From contig SCPY01000117.1 in NCBI GenBank assembly GCA_004299495.1, positions 1 to 21,892 of the forward strand: DNA of 21,892 nucleotides, written 5' to 3'. Under the pieces are notes generated by a model. That model was not told the DNA's origin. It saw nothing but the letters and a program-made list of their open reading frames with translations, and made no database searches. The stretch comes from a bacterium (GTDB lineage: Bacteria; Omnitrophota; Gorgyraeia; Gygaellales; UBA12090). Of the stretch, positions 12,845-20,802 are shown piece by piece. Every line of letters begins with the position of its first letter. Within the stretch, counting starts at the first letter, position 1. Position numbers and translations under genes: made by a program.

Positions 12845-14035
12845 ATGCCCGTCACGATGAGCTTAAAAGTTGCGATTGGGAAAAGCCGGAAAGGAGATAT
12901 CGCGGAGGCGGCACACTCCTGCATGGCGCAGATAGATATTGCTGAGGTAACCCTTGCTCTTCTCTTCAGCACGCCTGCTTTTGCCACGCAAAGCCTGCCG
13001 AAAAATATCCTCTCCGCGCTCGGAGCCGAAGTGCCGCTCATCGGCTGTTCGGCGATGGGGCTGATTACCCCCGAGGGAACGCAGAATGAAGGCCTGATAT
13101 TGGTGCTTACGGCATCCCCTTCGCTTAAGGCGTCCTGCGGCGAAGTCAGCCTTGATAATCCTAAAGACGCTTTCTTGTCCGGACAGGAATTAGGCTCGCA
13201 TCTCATTTCCGGAGTAACCGGCTATCGCCGGGATATCTGCCTTTTGCTAAGCGACGGCCTCTCGGAAAAAACCTCCGGAGTTATTCAAGGGCTGCAGAAT
13301 GTCCTGGGCAGAAGCTTTCCCTTTATCGGCGCCGGCGCAAGCGATAACTTCGCCTTTAAACAGACCGCTCAATTTTATAACGGAACACTCTTGCGCAAAA
13401 GCGCGGTGGCGGCATTACTTAGCGGAAAACTCAGCTACGCCTTAGGCATACGCCACGGCTGGAAACCGCTGGGCAAAATTCATACTATCACCCGGAGCTA
13501 CGCGAATGTGATTCAAAGCATAGACGGCAAGCGCGCCGGACTGCTCTACGAAGATTATTTCGCTAAGAGCCTTCCGGAATTAAAAAAAGAAATTCTGCGC
13601 GTAAATATCTTATATCCTCTGGGCATCTCCCTGGAGGGAGAAAATGAATACCTTCTGCGTAATATCATCTCGCTTAACGACGACGGCTCTATCATCACCC
13701 AAGGCGATGTGCCGCAGGGAAGTTCCATACGGATTATGATCGGGACAAAAGAATCCGCGCTTTCCGCGGCGCGCCAGGCGGCGGAACAAGTCAAGGCTTC
13801 CCTGCGCGATAAAGAGCCGAGCCTCGCGATTGTGATGAGCTCCGCCTCAAGGGCCAGGCTTTTAGGAAGGGATATTGACGAAGAGTTTAAGGTAATCAGG
13901 GAAACCCTGGGAAAGGATGTGCCGCTGGCAGGCTTCTACAGCTACGGGGAATACGCGCCCCTTGGTTCAACGGCTTACTACGGCCAGACCTATCTGCATA
14001 ACCAGACCATCGCCATTTTAGGAATAGGAGAATAG
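12845..14035 (+). CDS. FIST domain sensory protein
   Basis: A protein of 396 aa. The N-terminal half (about 20-210) fits the FIST N domain: VTLALLFSTPAF, VPLIGCSAMGLITPEG, DICLLLSDGLSE and PFIGAGASDNFAFKQTAQFYNG. The rest fits FIST_C: AGLLYEDYF, LYPLGIS, GDVPQGSSIRIMIG, and PLAGFYSYGEYAPLG near the C-terminus. FIST domains are predicted to bind small ligands and are often fused or linked to kinases and cyclic-nucleotide enzymes. It has no signal peptide or membrane segment, so it should be cytoplasmic. It is followed directly by a histidine kinase (ATG one codon step after its stop), so it is probably that kinase's input partner. An in-frame ATG at 12857 is an alternative start. Confidence 0.85.
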   Translation: MPVTMSLKVAIGKSRKGDIAEAAHSCMAQIDIAEVTLALLFSTPAFATQSLPKNILSALGAEVPLIGCSAMGLITPEGTQNEGLILVLTASPSLKASCGEVSLDNPKDAFLSGQELGSHLISGVTGYRRDICLLLSDGLSEKTSGVIQGLQNVLGRSFPFIGAGASDNFAFKQTAQFYNGTLLRKSAVAALLSGKLSYALGIRHGWKPLGKIHTITRSYANVIQSIDGKRAGLLYEDYFAKSLPELKKEILRVNILYPLGISLEGENEYLLRNIISLNDDGSIITQGDVPQGSSIRIMIGTKESALSAARQAAEQVKASLRDKEPSLAIVMSSASRARLLGRDIDEEFKVIRETLGKDVPLAGFYSYGEYAPLGSTAYYGQTYLHNQTIAILGIGE

Positions 14036-15550
14036 ATGCTTTTCCCGCTCTTAAGCCAGGAGGCAATGAACATCCTTGGCGCCGCTCTCTCCCTGGTAAT
14101 TATTACTCTGGGGATAACCTCAATATTAAAAATCAGGCAGATTCAGCGGCTGAATAAAACTATTGCCTACCTCAAGAAATCGCTTGATGAGCTCGACGAG
14201 CAGGCAAAGCTGATAGTCAGGACCGACCTGGAACTCAACAAAACCCAGGAAGAGCTGGATAAGAAAATTAACGGGCTTTACGCCCTGCAAAGAATATCCC
14301 AGGATGTAGGCAAAACCCTGGATCAAAACGACATATTCCAGCGCATCAGCCAGGAGCATATCCGGCAAATCGGCTTTCAGAAGACGCTGGTCTTCACCAA
14401 GAACCAGCAGGGAAAACTGCATATACGCCACCAGGTAGGGTTTGACGAAGAACAAATCCAGCATATTGAAAATAAATTTACCTGGCCCGGCCTCTACGAT
14501 ATGCTCAAAGAAAAAAGTATAACCCTATCCTCAGCATCTCCGAGCCAGGAGATGCGCCAGGTTATTCAATCCATCGCCGCGGCCACTAATCTTGATTCCT
14601 TTATTATCGCGCCCCTCTCTAAGAAAGAAGGATTATTCGGTTTTATTCTTCTGGCGCATGCCTCCGGAGAGACGGCCCTTACCGTTACCGAGGGCGACGA
14701 AGAGCTGGTGGCAATATTGGCTTCACAGATAAGCCAGGCGCTGGAAAATGCCGAGCTTTTTGAAGCGGTTTATTCCCAGCATCAGGAACTGGAGAGAAAA
14801 GTGGAGGAAAGGACCAAAGAGCTCAGCGGCGCGCTTAATGAAATCAAGCTCGTAAATCAGAGAAAAACGGATTTTGTCTCGGCGGTATCTCACGAATTAC
14901 GTACCCCTCTTACCTCCATAAAAGGATATGCCTCAATACTGCTTACCGGAAAATTGGGAATTGTTCCGGAAGAGGTAAAGCAGCGGCTGGAAAAAATAAA
15001 TATCCATAGCAATGAGCTCACTCATATGGTCAACAACCTCCTGGATATTGCCCGCATTGAGTCCGGTAAAATTGCCCTTAAGCTTGAACCTCTGGATATT
15101 CTTTCCGCGGCGGCCTATGCCCTGGATTTATTGTCTCCTCAGATTAAGGAAAAATCTATCCAGGCGCGCATAGATATACCGCAGGGATTATCGCCGGCGC
15201 TTGGAGACCAATCTCAAATTTCGCGGGTATTCATCAATCTTATCGGCAATGCTATCAAATTCGTCCCTGCCGAGGGCGGCAGTATCGGTATCAGCGCCTT
15301 TGAGTCCGGGCAGGTAATTCAAGTCAATGTGGCCGATAACGGCATCGGGATGAGCCAGAACGATACCGAGCATATCTTTGATGAATTCTACAGAGCGGAT
15401 AACGCCATAAATCAAAAGGTTAAAGGAACGGGGCTGGGCTTAACCCTGGTTAAAAATATCATCCAGGCGCATCAGGGCAAAATTTGGGTTGAGTCTAAGC
15501 TCAACCAGGGCTCTGCCTTCAGCTTTACCCTGCCTCGCTGTAAAACGTAA
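14036..15550 (+). CDS. GAF-domain sensor histidine kinase
   Basis: A protein of 504 aa. One membrane segment at about residues 10-30, a coiled coil at about 35-85, a GAF domain at about 90-235 (DQNDIFQRISQEHIRQIGF... to ISQALENAELFEAV), then a second coil (ELERKVEERTKEL). Dimerisation and phosphoacceptor domain has DFVSAVSHELRTPLTSIKGYA with the acceptor His at residue 286. The ATPase domain has an N box (INLIGNAIKF), G1 DNGIGM, F box (IFDEFYRADNA) and G2 (GTGLGLTLVKNI). It starts immediately after the FIST stop and is followed by its likely partner regulator, so the three genes form one operon. The GAF ligand is not predictable from sequence. Confidence 0.92.
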   Translation: MLFPLLSQEAMNILGAALSLVIITLGITSILKIRQIQRLNKTIAYLKKSLDELDEQAKLIVRTDLELNKTQEELDKKINGLYALQRISQDVGKTLDQNDIFQRISQEHIRQIGFQKTLVFTKNQQGKLHIRHQVGFDEEQIQHIENKFTWPGLYDMLKEKSITLSSASPSQEMRQVIQSIAAATNLDSFIIAPLSKKEGLFGFILLAHASGETALTVTEGDEELVAILASQISQALENAELFEAVYSQHQELERKVEERTKELSGALNEIKLVNQRKTDFVSAVSHELRTPLTSIKGYASILLTGKLGIVPEEVKQRLEKINIHSNELTHMVNNLLDIARIESGKIALKLEPLDILSAAAYALDLLSPQIKEKSIQARIDIPQGLSPALGDQSQISRVFINLIGNAIKFVPAEGGSIGISAFESGQVIQVNVADNGIGMSQNDTEHIFDEFYRADNAINQKVKGTGLGLTLVKNIIQAHQGKIWVESKLNQGSAFSFTLPRCKT

Positions 15551-15568
15551 TTAAGGACGGAGCTCTCT

Positions 15569-16504
15569 ATGAAAAAACCGCGTATACTTATTGTTGACGA
15601 TGAACCGGATATTCGGGATATACTGAAAATCACCCTCTCCGAAGAGGATTATGAAGTGGTAGAGGCAGGCGACGGGCAAGAGGGGCTTAAAAAAGTGCAA
15701 AGCGAAAACCCCGACCTGGTCATTCTGGATTATAAGATGCCGCTTCTTGACGGCCGTGAGGTTTGCAAAAGATTAAAAAAAGATATTCTCCTGCGCCATC
15801 TCCCTGTGATTATGCTTACCGGAAAAGGCGACCTGATGGATAAGGTGGAAGGAATTGAGGCCGGCGCCGACGATTATATCGTCAAGCCCTTTGAACCGCA
15901 GGAGCTCCTGGCGCGTATAAAGATGATTATCCGCAGGACCGAGCGCGACCTGGAGGCAAATCCTCTTACGCGCCTGCCCGGAAACATCTCCATAATCAAC
16001 GAGCTAAAAAAACGCATTGAGAACAAAACTCCTCTTGCCGTGGGATACGCCGACTTAGACAAGTTTAAATCCTACAATGACAAATACGGCTTTGAACACG
16101 GCGATGAGGTCATCAGGGAAACCGCCAGGACCATTATTCAGGCGGTAGCCGAAAGCGGCACGCCCGATGATTTCGTCGGCCACATCGGCGGAGACGACTT
16201 TGTGTTTATGACTACGCCGCAATTAGCCGACAAGGTCTCCCAAAAAATCATTGGGGAGTTTGAGAAGAAGGTTCACGGATTCTATAAGCCGGAAGACGCC
16301 AATAACGGTTACATTATCGCCCATGACCGCAAGGGCCAGCTCCAACAAATCCCCCTTCTCTCCATATCCATCGGCCTGGTGACAAACGAAACCCGCTCCA
16401 TCACCCATGTAGCCCAGGTAAGTGAAATCGGCGCCGAGCTCAAAGAAGCCGCCAAACGCTTAGAGCGCTCAAACTACATTAAGGATAAAAGAAAAGAGGC
16501 GTAG
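15569..16504 (+). CDS. REC-GGDEF response regulator, likely diguanylate cyclase
   Basis: A protein of 311 aa with a GGACGGAG ribosome-binding site. Residues 1-120 are a receiver domain: acidic pocket VDDEPD, phospho-acceptor Asp54 (VILDYKMP), MLTGKG and the conserved Lys of VKPFEP. Residues about 130-305 are a GGDEF domain: NPLTRLPGNISI, VGYADLDKFKSYNDKYGFEHGD, active-site loop GGDDF at 207-211, and SISIGL. The second acidic residue of the loop is Asp, not Glu, and the Arg of the upstream inhibitory RxxD site is missing (TPDD there), so feedback inhibition by c-di-GMP is not expected. Activity with GGDDF is plausible but untested. Its product would be the ligand of the riboswitch-like leader at 4582-4727. 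Confidence 0.9.
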   Translation: MKKPRILIVDDEPDIRDILKITLSEEDYEVVEAGDGQEGLKKVQSENPDLVILDYKMPLLDGREVCKRLKKDILLRHLPVIMLTGKGDLMDKVEGIEAGADDYIVKPFEPQELLARIKMIIRRTERDLEANPLTRLPGNISIINELKKRIENKTPLAVGYADLDKFKSYNDKYGFEHGDEVIRETARTIIQAVAESGTPDDFVGHIGGDDFVFMTTPQLADKVSQKIIGEFEKKVHGFYKPEDANNGYIIAHDRKGQLQQIPLLSISIGLVTNETRSITHVAQVSEIGAELKEAAKRLERSNYIKDKRKEA

Positions 16505-16532
16505 CTTCTCCTGCCGGCGAATTCTTGTGCCA

Positions 16533-16572
16533 AAAAACAGGCCCAGGGCTAATCAACCCTGGGCCAAATTTT
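16533..16572. terminator. Bidirectional intrinsic terminator
   Basis: GGCCCAGGG (16540-16548), 8-nt loop, CCCTGGGCC (16557-16565): a perfect 9-bp GC-rich stem. On the plus strand AAATTTTTGG follows; on the minus strand TGTTTTTTGG follows. It ends the signalling operon and the convergent tRNA-Leu gene. Confidence 0.82.
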
Positions 16573-16656
16573 TGGTGCGCGGGGGGGGAGTTGAACCCCC
16601 ACACCTTTCGGCATTAGCCCCTCATGCTAACGTGTCTGCCATTCCACCACCCGCGC
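16573..16656 (-). tRNA. tRNA-Leu (anticodon GAG), CCA encoded
   Basis: Read on the minus strand: acceptor GCGCGGG with CCCGCGC, D arm with GGTGGAATGGCAGAC typical of Leu, anticodon arm TTAGC-ATGAGGG-GCTAA giving GAG, a long variable arm (TGCCGAAAGGTGT), and T arm GGGGG-TTCAACT-CCCCC. Discriminator A is followed by CCA in the DNA, unlike the tRNA-Glu in this window. Confidence 0.93.
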
Positions 16657-16693
16657 GCGGATGCTATCCATACATATATATTGGGAGCTTAAG

Positions 16694-16720
16694 ATTATCA
16701 CAACGCTAAGTTATTTTCAA
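16694..16720 (-). promoter_or_regulatory. Possible promoter of tRNA-Leu
   Basis: Minus strand TTGAAA (16720-16715), 15 nt, GATAAT (16699-16694) with a TG one base before the -10. Spacing is short, but the extended -10 could compensate. Confidence 0.42.
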
Positions 16721-16750
16721 GTCTTTTTTATCCACGCACTTCAAATATGC

Positions 16751-16778
16751 TTGACGGATTTAAGGTTTGTGTTATAAT
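16751..16778 (+). promoter_or_regulatory. Promoter of the rpmH operon
   Basis: TTGACG (16751-16756), 16 nt, TATAAT (16773-16778), with TG one base before the perfect -10. Transcription should start near 16785, about 58 nt before the rpmH start. Confidence 0.75.
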
Positions 16779-16842
16779 TGCTTGACTATAAAGCGCCATA
16801 TTGGAAATTCACTATCATGATTTCTATTATAGGGAGGAATGT

Positions 16843-16980
16843 GTGAAGAAAAATCTTACTACGCCGACAAAAATAAAAGCCAAGCGCCTGCAGGGATTCC
16901 GTCGGAGAATGAAGACGGCGGACGGAAGGGACGTCATCAGGCGCAGGCGGCTTAAAGGAAGAAAACGGTTAACACTCTAA
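16843..16980 (+). CDS. rpmH: Ribosomal protein bL34
   Basis: A protein of 45 aa starting at a GTG with AGGGAGG upstream. It is very basic, and the core RLQGFRRRMKTADGRDVIRRRR followed by LKGRKRLTL is the bL34 pattern (G-F-R-x-R-M, G-R-x-V, R-R-R-x-K-G-R-K-R-L). The N-terminus (KKNLTTPTKIKAKR) is diverged from the usual K-R-T-(Y/F)-Q-P-S. It is a part of the 50S subunit. In most bacteria the next gene is rnpA; here yidD starts 9 nt after the stop. It is short enough to be missed by length filters. Confidence 0.93.
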   Translation: MKKNLTTPTKIKAKRLQGFRRRMKTADGRDVIRRRRLKGRKRLTL

Positions 16981-16989
16981 AAGAAGGTA

Positions 16990-17187
16990 ATGTTTACACA
17001 GTTAGTCAGGTTTTATCAGAAGCATATCTCAATACTGCTTGCTCCTTCTTGCCGGTTTCACCCTTCCTGCTCACATTATTTTCAGGGCGCAATCGCAAAA
17101 TACGGCATACTGCGCGGCGGTTTTAAGGGATTCTTTAGGATTATCCGATGCAATCCCTTCTGCCATGGCGGTTATGATCCGGTATAA
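16990..17187 (+). CDS. yidD: Membrane protein insertion efficiency factor YidD
   Basis: A protein of 65 aa, RFYQKHISILLAPSCRFHPS then CSHYFQGAIAKYGILRGGF and R-C-N-P-F-C-x-G-G-Y-D-P at the end: the complete YidD signature including the three Cys and the C-terminal GGYDPV. It is a small inner-leaflet protein thought to aid YidC-dependent insertion. AAGAAGG precedes the ATG. It lies between rpmH and yidC, its standard place except that rnpA is absent. Confidence 0.95.
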   Translation: MFTQLVRFYQKHISILLAPSCRFHPSCSHYFQGAIAKYGILRGGFKGFFRIIRCNPFCHGGYDPV

Positions 17188-17207
17188 ACTATAAGGTATT
17201 TTAAATT

Positions 17208-18776
17208 ATGAAAAATAGAACATTATTGGCTGTAACATTATCTTTCTTAGTACTGATATCCTGGCAGGCCTTCGTTGGTAAGCCATATCATATTGATGAT
17301 AAAGGTGTTATGGCGAGTAGGCCGCAGCAGGAGATTAAGGCTAAAGATCAGGAAATGCCTCTGGCTACTCCTTCCGCCTCTACCCCCTCCCCCTCTATTC
17401 AGCAAGATTATACACCCTTAGGAGAGCTGGAAACGGATAAACTAAAAGTTGAGTTTGTTAACCCTGGGGCAAGAATACAGAAGATATTCTTAAAAGATTA
17501 TAATTTAGATTCCTATATAACAGAGGCATTATTCTTAAAGCTATTCTCCGACAAACCATATACTTTGCAAAAGTCTGCGGATAAGCTAATATTCAACTAT
17601 CAAGAAAATGGACATTCAATTATCAAGACCATTAATTTCCGTAACAACAGTTATTACATAGAGTTAGAAGTAGTCTATGAAAATATAACTCCAGATAATT
17701 GGACATTAAATGACAGATTAATTATAGGTCAAATTTCTTCTAAAATTAAGCCAGAAATTGGACAATTATTTGATGTGGCATTTCTCAATCAAGAAACCAA
17801 ACACAAGAGTCCTCTATCTGTAAAAGGAAAATATGTCCATTTTCAGCCAATATCCGGCCTGGGCCTTCGCGACCGTTATTCCTGCCTAATCATTGGCACT
17901 GAAGATCTTCCCAGCGCCAAAGCCGTCATAGAGAAAAATAACGCATTAGCGGAAGCTGGTTTTGACCTAGACAATATAGTGGTAGCCCCTAGTAGCCAGG
18001 TTAGCTATAAATCTAACATCTATATAGGGCCCCAAGACGCTCGCTATCTTAAGGAGGAACCAACAGGATTTGAGGACATTATTCATTATGGAAGCTTTGA
18101 TTTCATTTCTGTCATTCTACTCTCAGTTCTGCGCTTTTTTTATAATGTGTCCCACAATTGGGGGCTGGCCTTAATTTTACTAACCTCTTTTGTTTTCTTT
18201 GCTCTCTATCCTCTGACGTTAAAACAGATGCGCTCAATGAAGCATATGCAGGAATTACAGCCGCAAATCGAGCTTCTGCGTAAGGCCCACAAGGATAATC
18301 CGCAAAGATTAAATAAAGAGATTATGGAGCTTTACCGCAGGAATAAGGCCAATCCGCTTGGCGGCTGCCTGCCGATTATCCTACAAATCCCTATTTTCTT
18401 TGGCTTGTATCAGGCGCTCTCCCGTTCCATTGTTTTAAAAGGAGCGCGATTCTTGTGGATTAAGGACTTGGCTGAACCGGATAGGCTTTTTATGCTCGAA
18501 AACCCATTGCCGTTTATCGGCAAGGAAGTCAATCTTCTGCCTATTCTAATGACAATCGCTACATTTTTCCAGCAAAAGCTCTCCTCAAAAACCACTACAG
18601 CCACTTCAGCAAGCGCGGAACAGCAAAAGATGATGGCGGTAATATTCCCGGTGATGATGCTTGCTCTATTTTACCACTTTCCCAGTGGTTTGGCTTTGTA
18701 TTGGTTCTTAAGCACCCTGCTCAACGTTCTGTTACAATGGAAAACACTAAAATCAACCGCCACCAAAACGAACTAA
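17208..18776 (+). CDS. yidC: Membrane protein insertase YidC (Gram-negative type)
   Basis: A protein of 522 aa. An N-terminal membrane segment (TLLAVTLSFLVLISWQAF) is followed by a Pro/Ser-rich linker, then a periplasmic P1 domain to about residue 300, shown by VEFVNPGARIQKIFLKDYNL and later GPQDARYL. Five C-terminal membrane helices form the Oxa1 core, including GLALILLTSFVFFALYPLTLKQM, NPLGGCLPIILQIPIFFGLYQAL and LYWFLSTLLNVLLQW. It inserts proteins into the inner membrane; the P1 domain is typical of bacteria with an outer membrane. The first half is visibly more AT-rich than neighbouring genes. Confidence 0.96.
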   Translation: MKNRTLLAVTLSFLVLISWQAFVGKPYHIDDKGVMASRPQQEIKAKDQEMPLATPSASTPSPSIQQDYTPLGELETDKLKVEFVNPGARIQKIFLKDYNLDSYITEALFLKLFSDKPYTLQKSADKLIFNYQENGHSIIKTINFRNNSYYIELEVVYENITPDNWTLNDRLIIGQISSKIKPEIGQLFDVAFLNQETKHKSPLSVKGKYVHFQPISGLGLRDRYSCLIIGTEDLPSAKAVIEKNNALAEAGFDLDNIVVAPSSQVSYKSNIYIGPQDARYLKEEPTGFEDIIHYGSFDFISVILLSVLRFFYNVSHNWGLALILLTSFVFFALYPLTLKQMRSMKHMQELQPQIELLRKAHKDNPQRLNKEIMELYRRNKANPLGGCLPIILQIPIFFGLYQALSRSIVLKGARFLWIKDLAEPDRLFMLENPLPFIGKEVNLLPILMTIATFFQQKLSSKTTTATSASAEQQKMMAVIFPVMMLALFYHFPSGLALYWFLSTLLNVLLQWKTLKSTATKTN

Positions 18777-18973
18777 CCACAGTAGACGCAGAGGGAAAAA
18801 CTGCCGAAGAAGCAATTGAAAAAGCATTACACATCCTCAAGGCCGGCAGGAAGGAAGTTAAGGTGCGCATTCTCGCTGAAGAACAGCGGGGACTTTTTGG
18901 CATGGAAGGAGCCAGGCCAGCCAAAGTAAGGGTCGCATTACATAAGAAGAAAAAACTTGACAAGCAGGGGTGA
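18737..18973 (+). CDS. khpB: Jag_N-domain-only protein (KhpB/Jag lacking KH and R3H)
   Basis: A protein of 78 aa. Residues about 15-68 form the Jag N-terminal domain: GKTAEEAIEKALHILKAGRKEV, VRILAEEQRGLFG and ARPAKVRV. Full-length Jag/KhpB continues with KH and R3H RNA-binding domains (about 200 aa in total); here the protein ends after a basic KKKKLDKQG tail, and only 103 nt separate it from parA, too short to encode them in any frame. It starts 40 nt inside yidC, in the expected gene position. The start ATG has no obvious ribosome-binding site, so coupling to yidC is likely. It is either a truncated relic or a genuine single-domain form; the basic tail might still contact RNA (inference). 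Confidence 0.8.
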   Translation: MENTKINRHQNELTTVDAEGKTAEEAIEKALHILKAGRKEVKVRILAEEQRGLFGMEGARPAKVRVALHKKKKLDKQG

Positions 18974-19004
18974 TTTTAAGATAATATCCATTACCTAAGC
19001 TGAT

Positions 19005-19038
19005 GATAGCAATTGTTCCCGGAAGAACAATTGCTATC
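19005..19038. repeat. Perfect 14-bp inverted repeat upstream of parA
   Basis: GATAGCAATTGTTC (19005-19018), 6-nt loop CCGGAA, GAACAATTGCTATC (19025-19038). No T-run follows on either strand, so it is not a standard terminator. Another smaller inverted repeat TATCATA/TATGATA (19041-19047 and 19058-19064) lies between it and the parA ATG. An operator or mRNA-processing hairpin is possible. Confidence 0.85.
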
Positions 19039-19076
19039 CATATCATATAGAACAAGTTATGATAGGATAAACATAA

Positions 19077-19958
19077 ATGGCACGAATAATTGCCCTTTGT
19101 AATCAAAAGGGCGGCACGGGGAAAACCACTACAGCTATCAACCTCAGCATTGCTGTGGCTATGACCGGTAAGAAAGTATTACTTATTGATATTGACCCTC
19201 AGGCAAATTCTACCAGCGGGATAGGCGTAGATAAGAATAAAGTTACCTTGAGCACTTACGATATTTTAATGGAAGAGGCGCCCCTGGACGAAGTTTTAAT
19301 GTCCAATGTGGAAGGAAAAATATCTCTTTTACCCTCAAATGCCCATTTAGCCGGAGCAGAAATAGAATTAGTATCCGTCTTGGGCAGGGAACACCGCCTA
19401 AAGAAGGCCCTAGAGAGCAAGAAGTCGGAGTTTGATTTTATCTTTATTGACTGTCCGCCGTCCTTGGGATTATTAACTATCAACGCGCTGGCTGTGGCTG
19501 ACTCTATAATCATCCCGGTACAATGCGAATATTACGCCCTTGAGGGCCTGACCCAGCTTTTGCATACCATAAGCCTGATACAGAATAACCTTAATCATAA
19601 TCTCAAAATAGAGGGGGTATTGTTGACTATGGCGGATTACCGCACTAATCTCACCCAAGAAGTTATCTCTGAGGTGCGTGCCCATTTTAAGGAAAAGGCA
19701 TATCAGGCTGTGATTCCGCGCAATATCCGCCTTAGCGAATCTCCGAGTTTTGGCAAATCCATTTTTCTTTATGATAAGGATTCTATAGGCGCAAAGAAAT
19801 ATCTGGAGCTGGCTAGCGAGATCTTAGGAGTTCATACTACACAACCTATTGTAGATGATATGGTTATGACAAATGAGCCTGAGCAGAATGTCCAAATTAA
19901 CCGCCCGCAGGACAATCTTTTAACCCCCCAACAGCCAGAAAAGGAGGGGATTACCTAA
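19077..19958 (+). CDS. parA: Chromosome partitioning ATPase ParA (Soj)
   Basis: A protein of 293 aa. Residues 1-25 read MARIIALCNQKGGTGKTTTA, with the deviant Walker A (KGGTGKT, signature Lys 11). LLIDIDPQANST, FIFIDCPPSLGLLT and VIPRNIRLSESPSFGKSI are the Soj family signatures. It works with ParB to segregate chromosome origins. The C-terminal 35 residues are a hydrophilic extension rich in Pro, Gln and Asn beyond the usual ParA length. parB follows after one nucleotide with a strong AGGAGG site near 19943. Confidence 0.95.
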   Translation: MARIIALCNQKGGTGKTTTAINLSIAVAMTGKKVLLIDIDPQANSTSGIGVDKNKVTLSTYDILMEEAPLDEVLMSNVEGKISLLPSNAHLAGAEIELVSVLGREHRLKKALESKKSEFDFIFIDCPPSLGLLTINALAVADSIIIPVQCEYYALEGLTQLLHTISLIQNNLNHNLKIEGVLLTMADYRTNLTQEVISEVRAHFKEKAYQAVIPRNIRLSESPSFGKSIFLYDKDSIGAKKYLELASEILGVHTTQPIVDDMVMTNEPEQNVQINRPQDNLLTPQQPEKEGIT

Positions 19959-19959
19959 A

Positions 19960-20802
19960 ATGGAAAGAAGAGGATTAGGTAGAGGTTTAGGCGCTTTGAT
20001 CCCGGAAAAGGAGCATACCGGCCAAAAAGAGAAGATTGTCTATATTGCTGTTGATGATATTCATCCCAACCCCTATCAGCCTAGGGAGAGCTTCAATGCC
20101 GAGAGCTTGGAAGATTTGATTGCCTCTATCAAGGAGAAGGGAATCATACAGCCGGTCTTAGTCAGAAGCGGCACATCTGGCTATGAGCTTATTGCGGGAG
20201 AGCGCAGGTTTCGTGCGGCTAAGTCATTGAGTATGAAAGAAATACCAGCAATTGTCAAGGAAGTGCAAGATGAAGAGTCTCTGGAGATTGCCTTAATAGA
20301 GAACATCCAGCGCCAAAACTTGAACCCAATTGAAGAAGCGCATGCCTTTAAGCACCTGATGGACAATTTTGACTGTACCCAAGAGAAAATTGCCCAGACT
20401 ATAGGCAAGTCCAGGGTCTCTGTGGCCAATACCCTGCGCCTGCTTAAATTGCCCCAGGAAATTCAAGAAATGCTGCGGAAAAGCCTGCTTACCTTTGCCC
20501 ATGGCAAGGTGCTGCTCGAGCTTCAGGACAGCCAGAGGCAATTGGCTCTGGCGCGGCGCGTTATTCACAACGGATTGTCAGTAAAGGAGTTAGATGATCT
20601 AATATTACCGCATCAAAAGACAAGAAAACCAAAAAGCGAGGCGCATAAAACGAGCAGTCAAATTAAGGCTATTGAAGAAGAGTTACAGCAGGCCTTAGGC
20701 AGCAAGGTGCGCATAGTCAGCGGACACAAGCGCGGTGTGATTCACATTGAGTTTTATTCTCAGGAAGACTTAGAAAGGATTTATCAGGTGATAAAAAGAT
20801 GA
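19960..20802 (+). CDS. parB: Chromosome partitioning protein ParB (Spo0J)
   Basis: A protein of 280 aa with the classic start MERRGLGRGLGALIPEKE. The N-domain has NPYQPRESFN and GYELIAGERRFRAAKSL (CTP-binding motifs), followed by EIALIENIQRQNLNPIEEAHAF. The central helix-turn-helix is EKIAQTIGKSRVSVANTLRLLKLP. A short C-terminal dimerisation segment ends the protein (KVRIVSGHKRGVIHIEFYSQEDLERI). It binds parS and loads onto DNA as a CTP switch. I found no canonical parS within the window. The stop overlaps ndk by 4 nt. Confidence 0.95.
   Translation: MERRGLGRGLGALIPEKEHTGQKEKIVYIAVDDIHPNPYQPRESFNAESLEDLIASIKEKGIIQPVLVRSGTSGYELIAGERRFRAAKSLSMKEIPAIVKEVQDEESLEIALIENIQRQNLNPIEEAHAFKHLMDNFDCTQEKIAQTIGKSRVSVANTLRLLKLPQEIQEMLRKSLLTFAHGKVLLELQDSQRQLALARRVIHNGLSVKELDDLILPHQKTRKPKSEAHKTSSQIKAIEEELQQALGSKVRIVSGHKRGVIHIEFYSQEDLERIYQVIKR

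Noticed and set aside
16527..16709. Short plus-strand open frame reading RGGGVEPP...
   Set aside because: This is a translation across the tRNA-Leu gene and terminator, a common false protein.
19005..19038. Dyad upstream of parA as an intrinsic terminator or as parS
   Set aside because: There is no T-run on either strand and the sequence does not resemble the conserved parS palindrome, so neither label is supported; it is listed only as a repeat.
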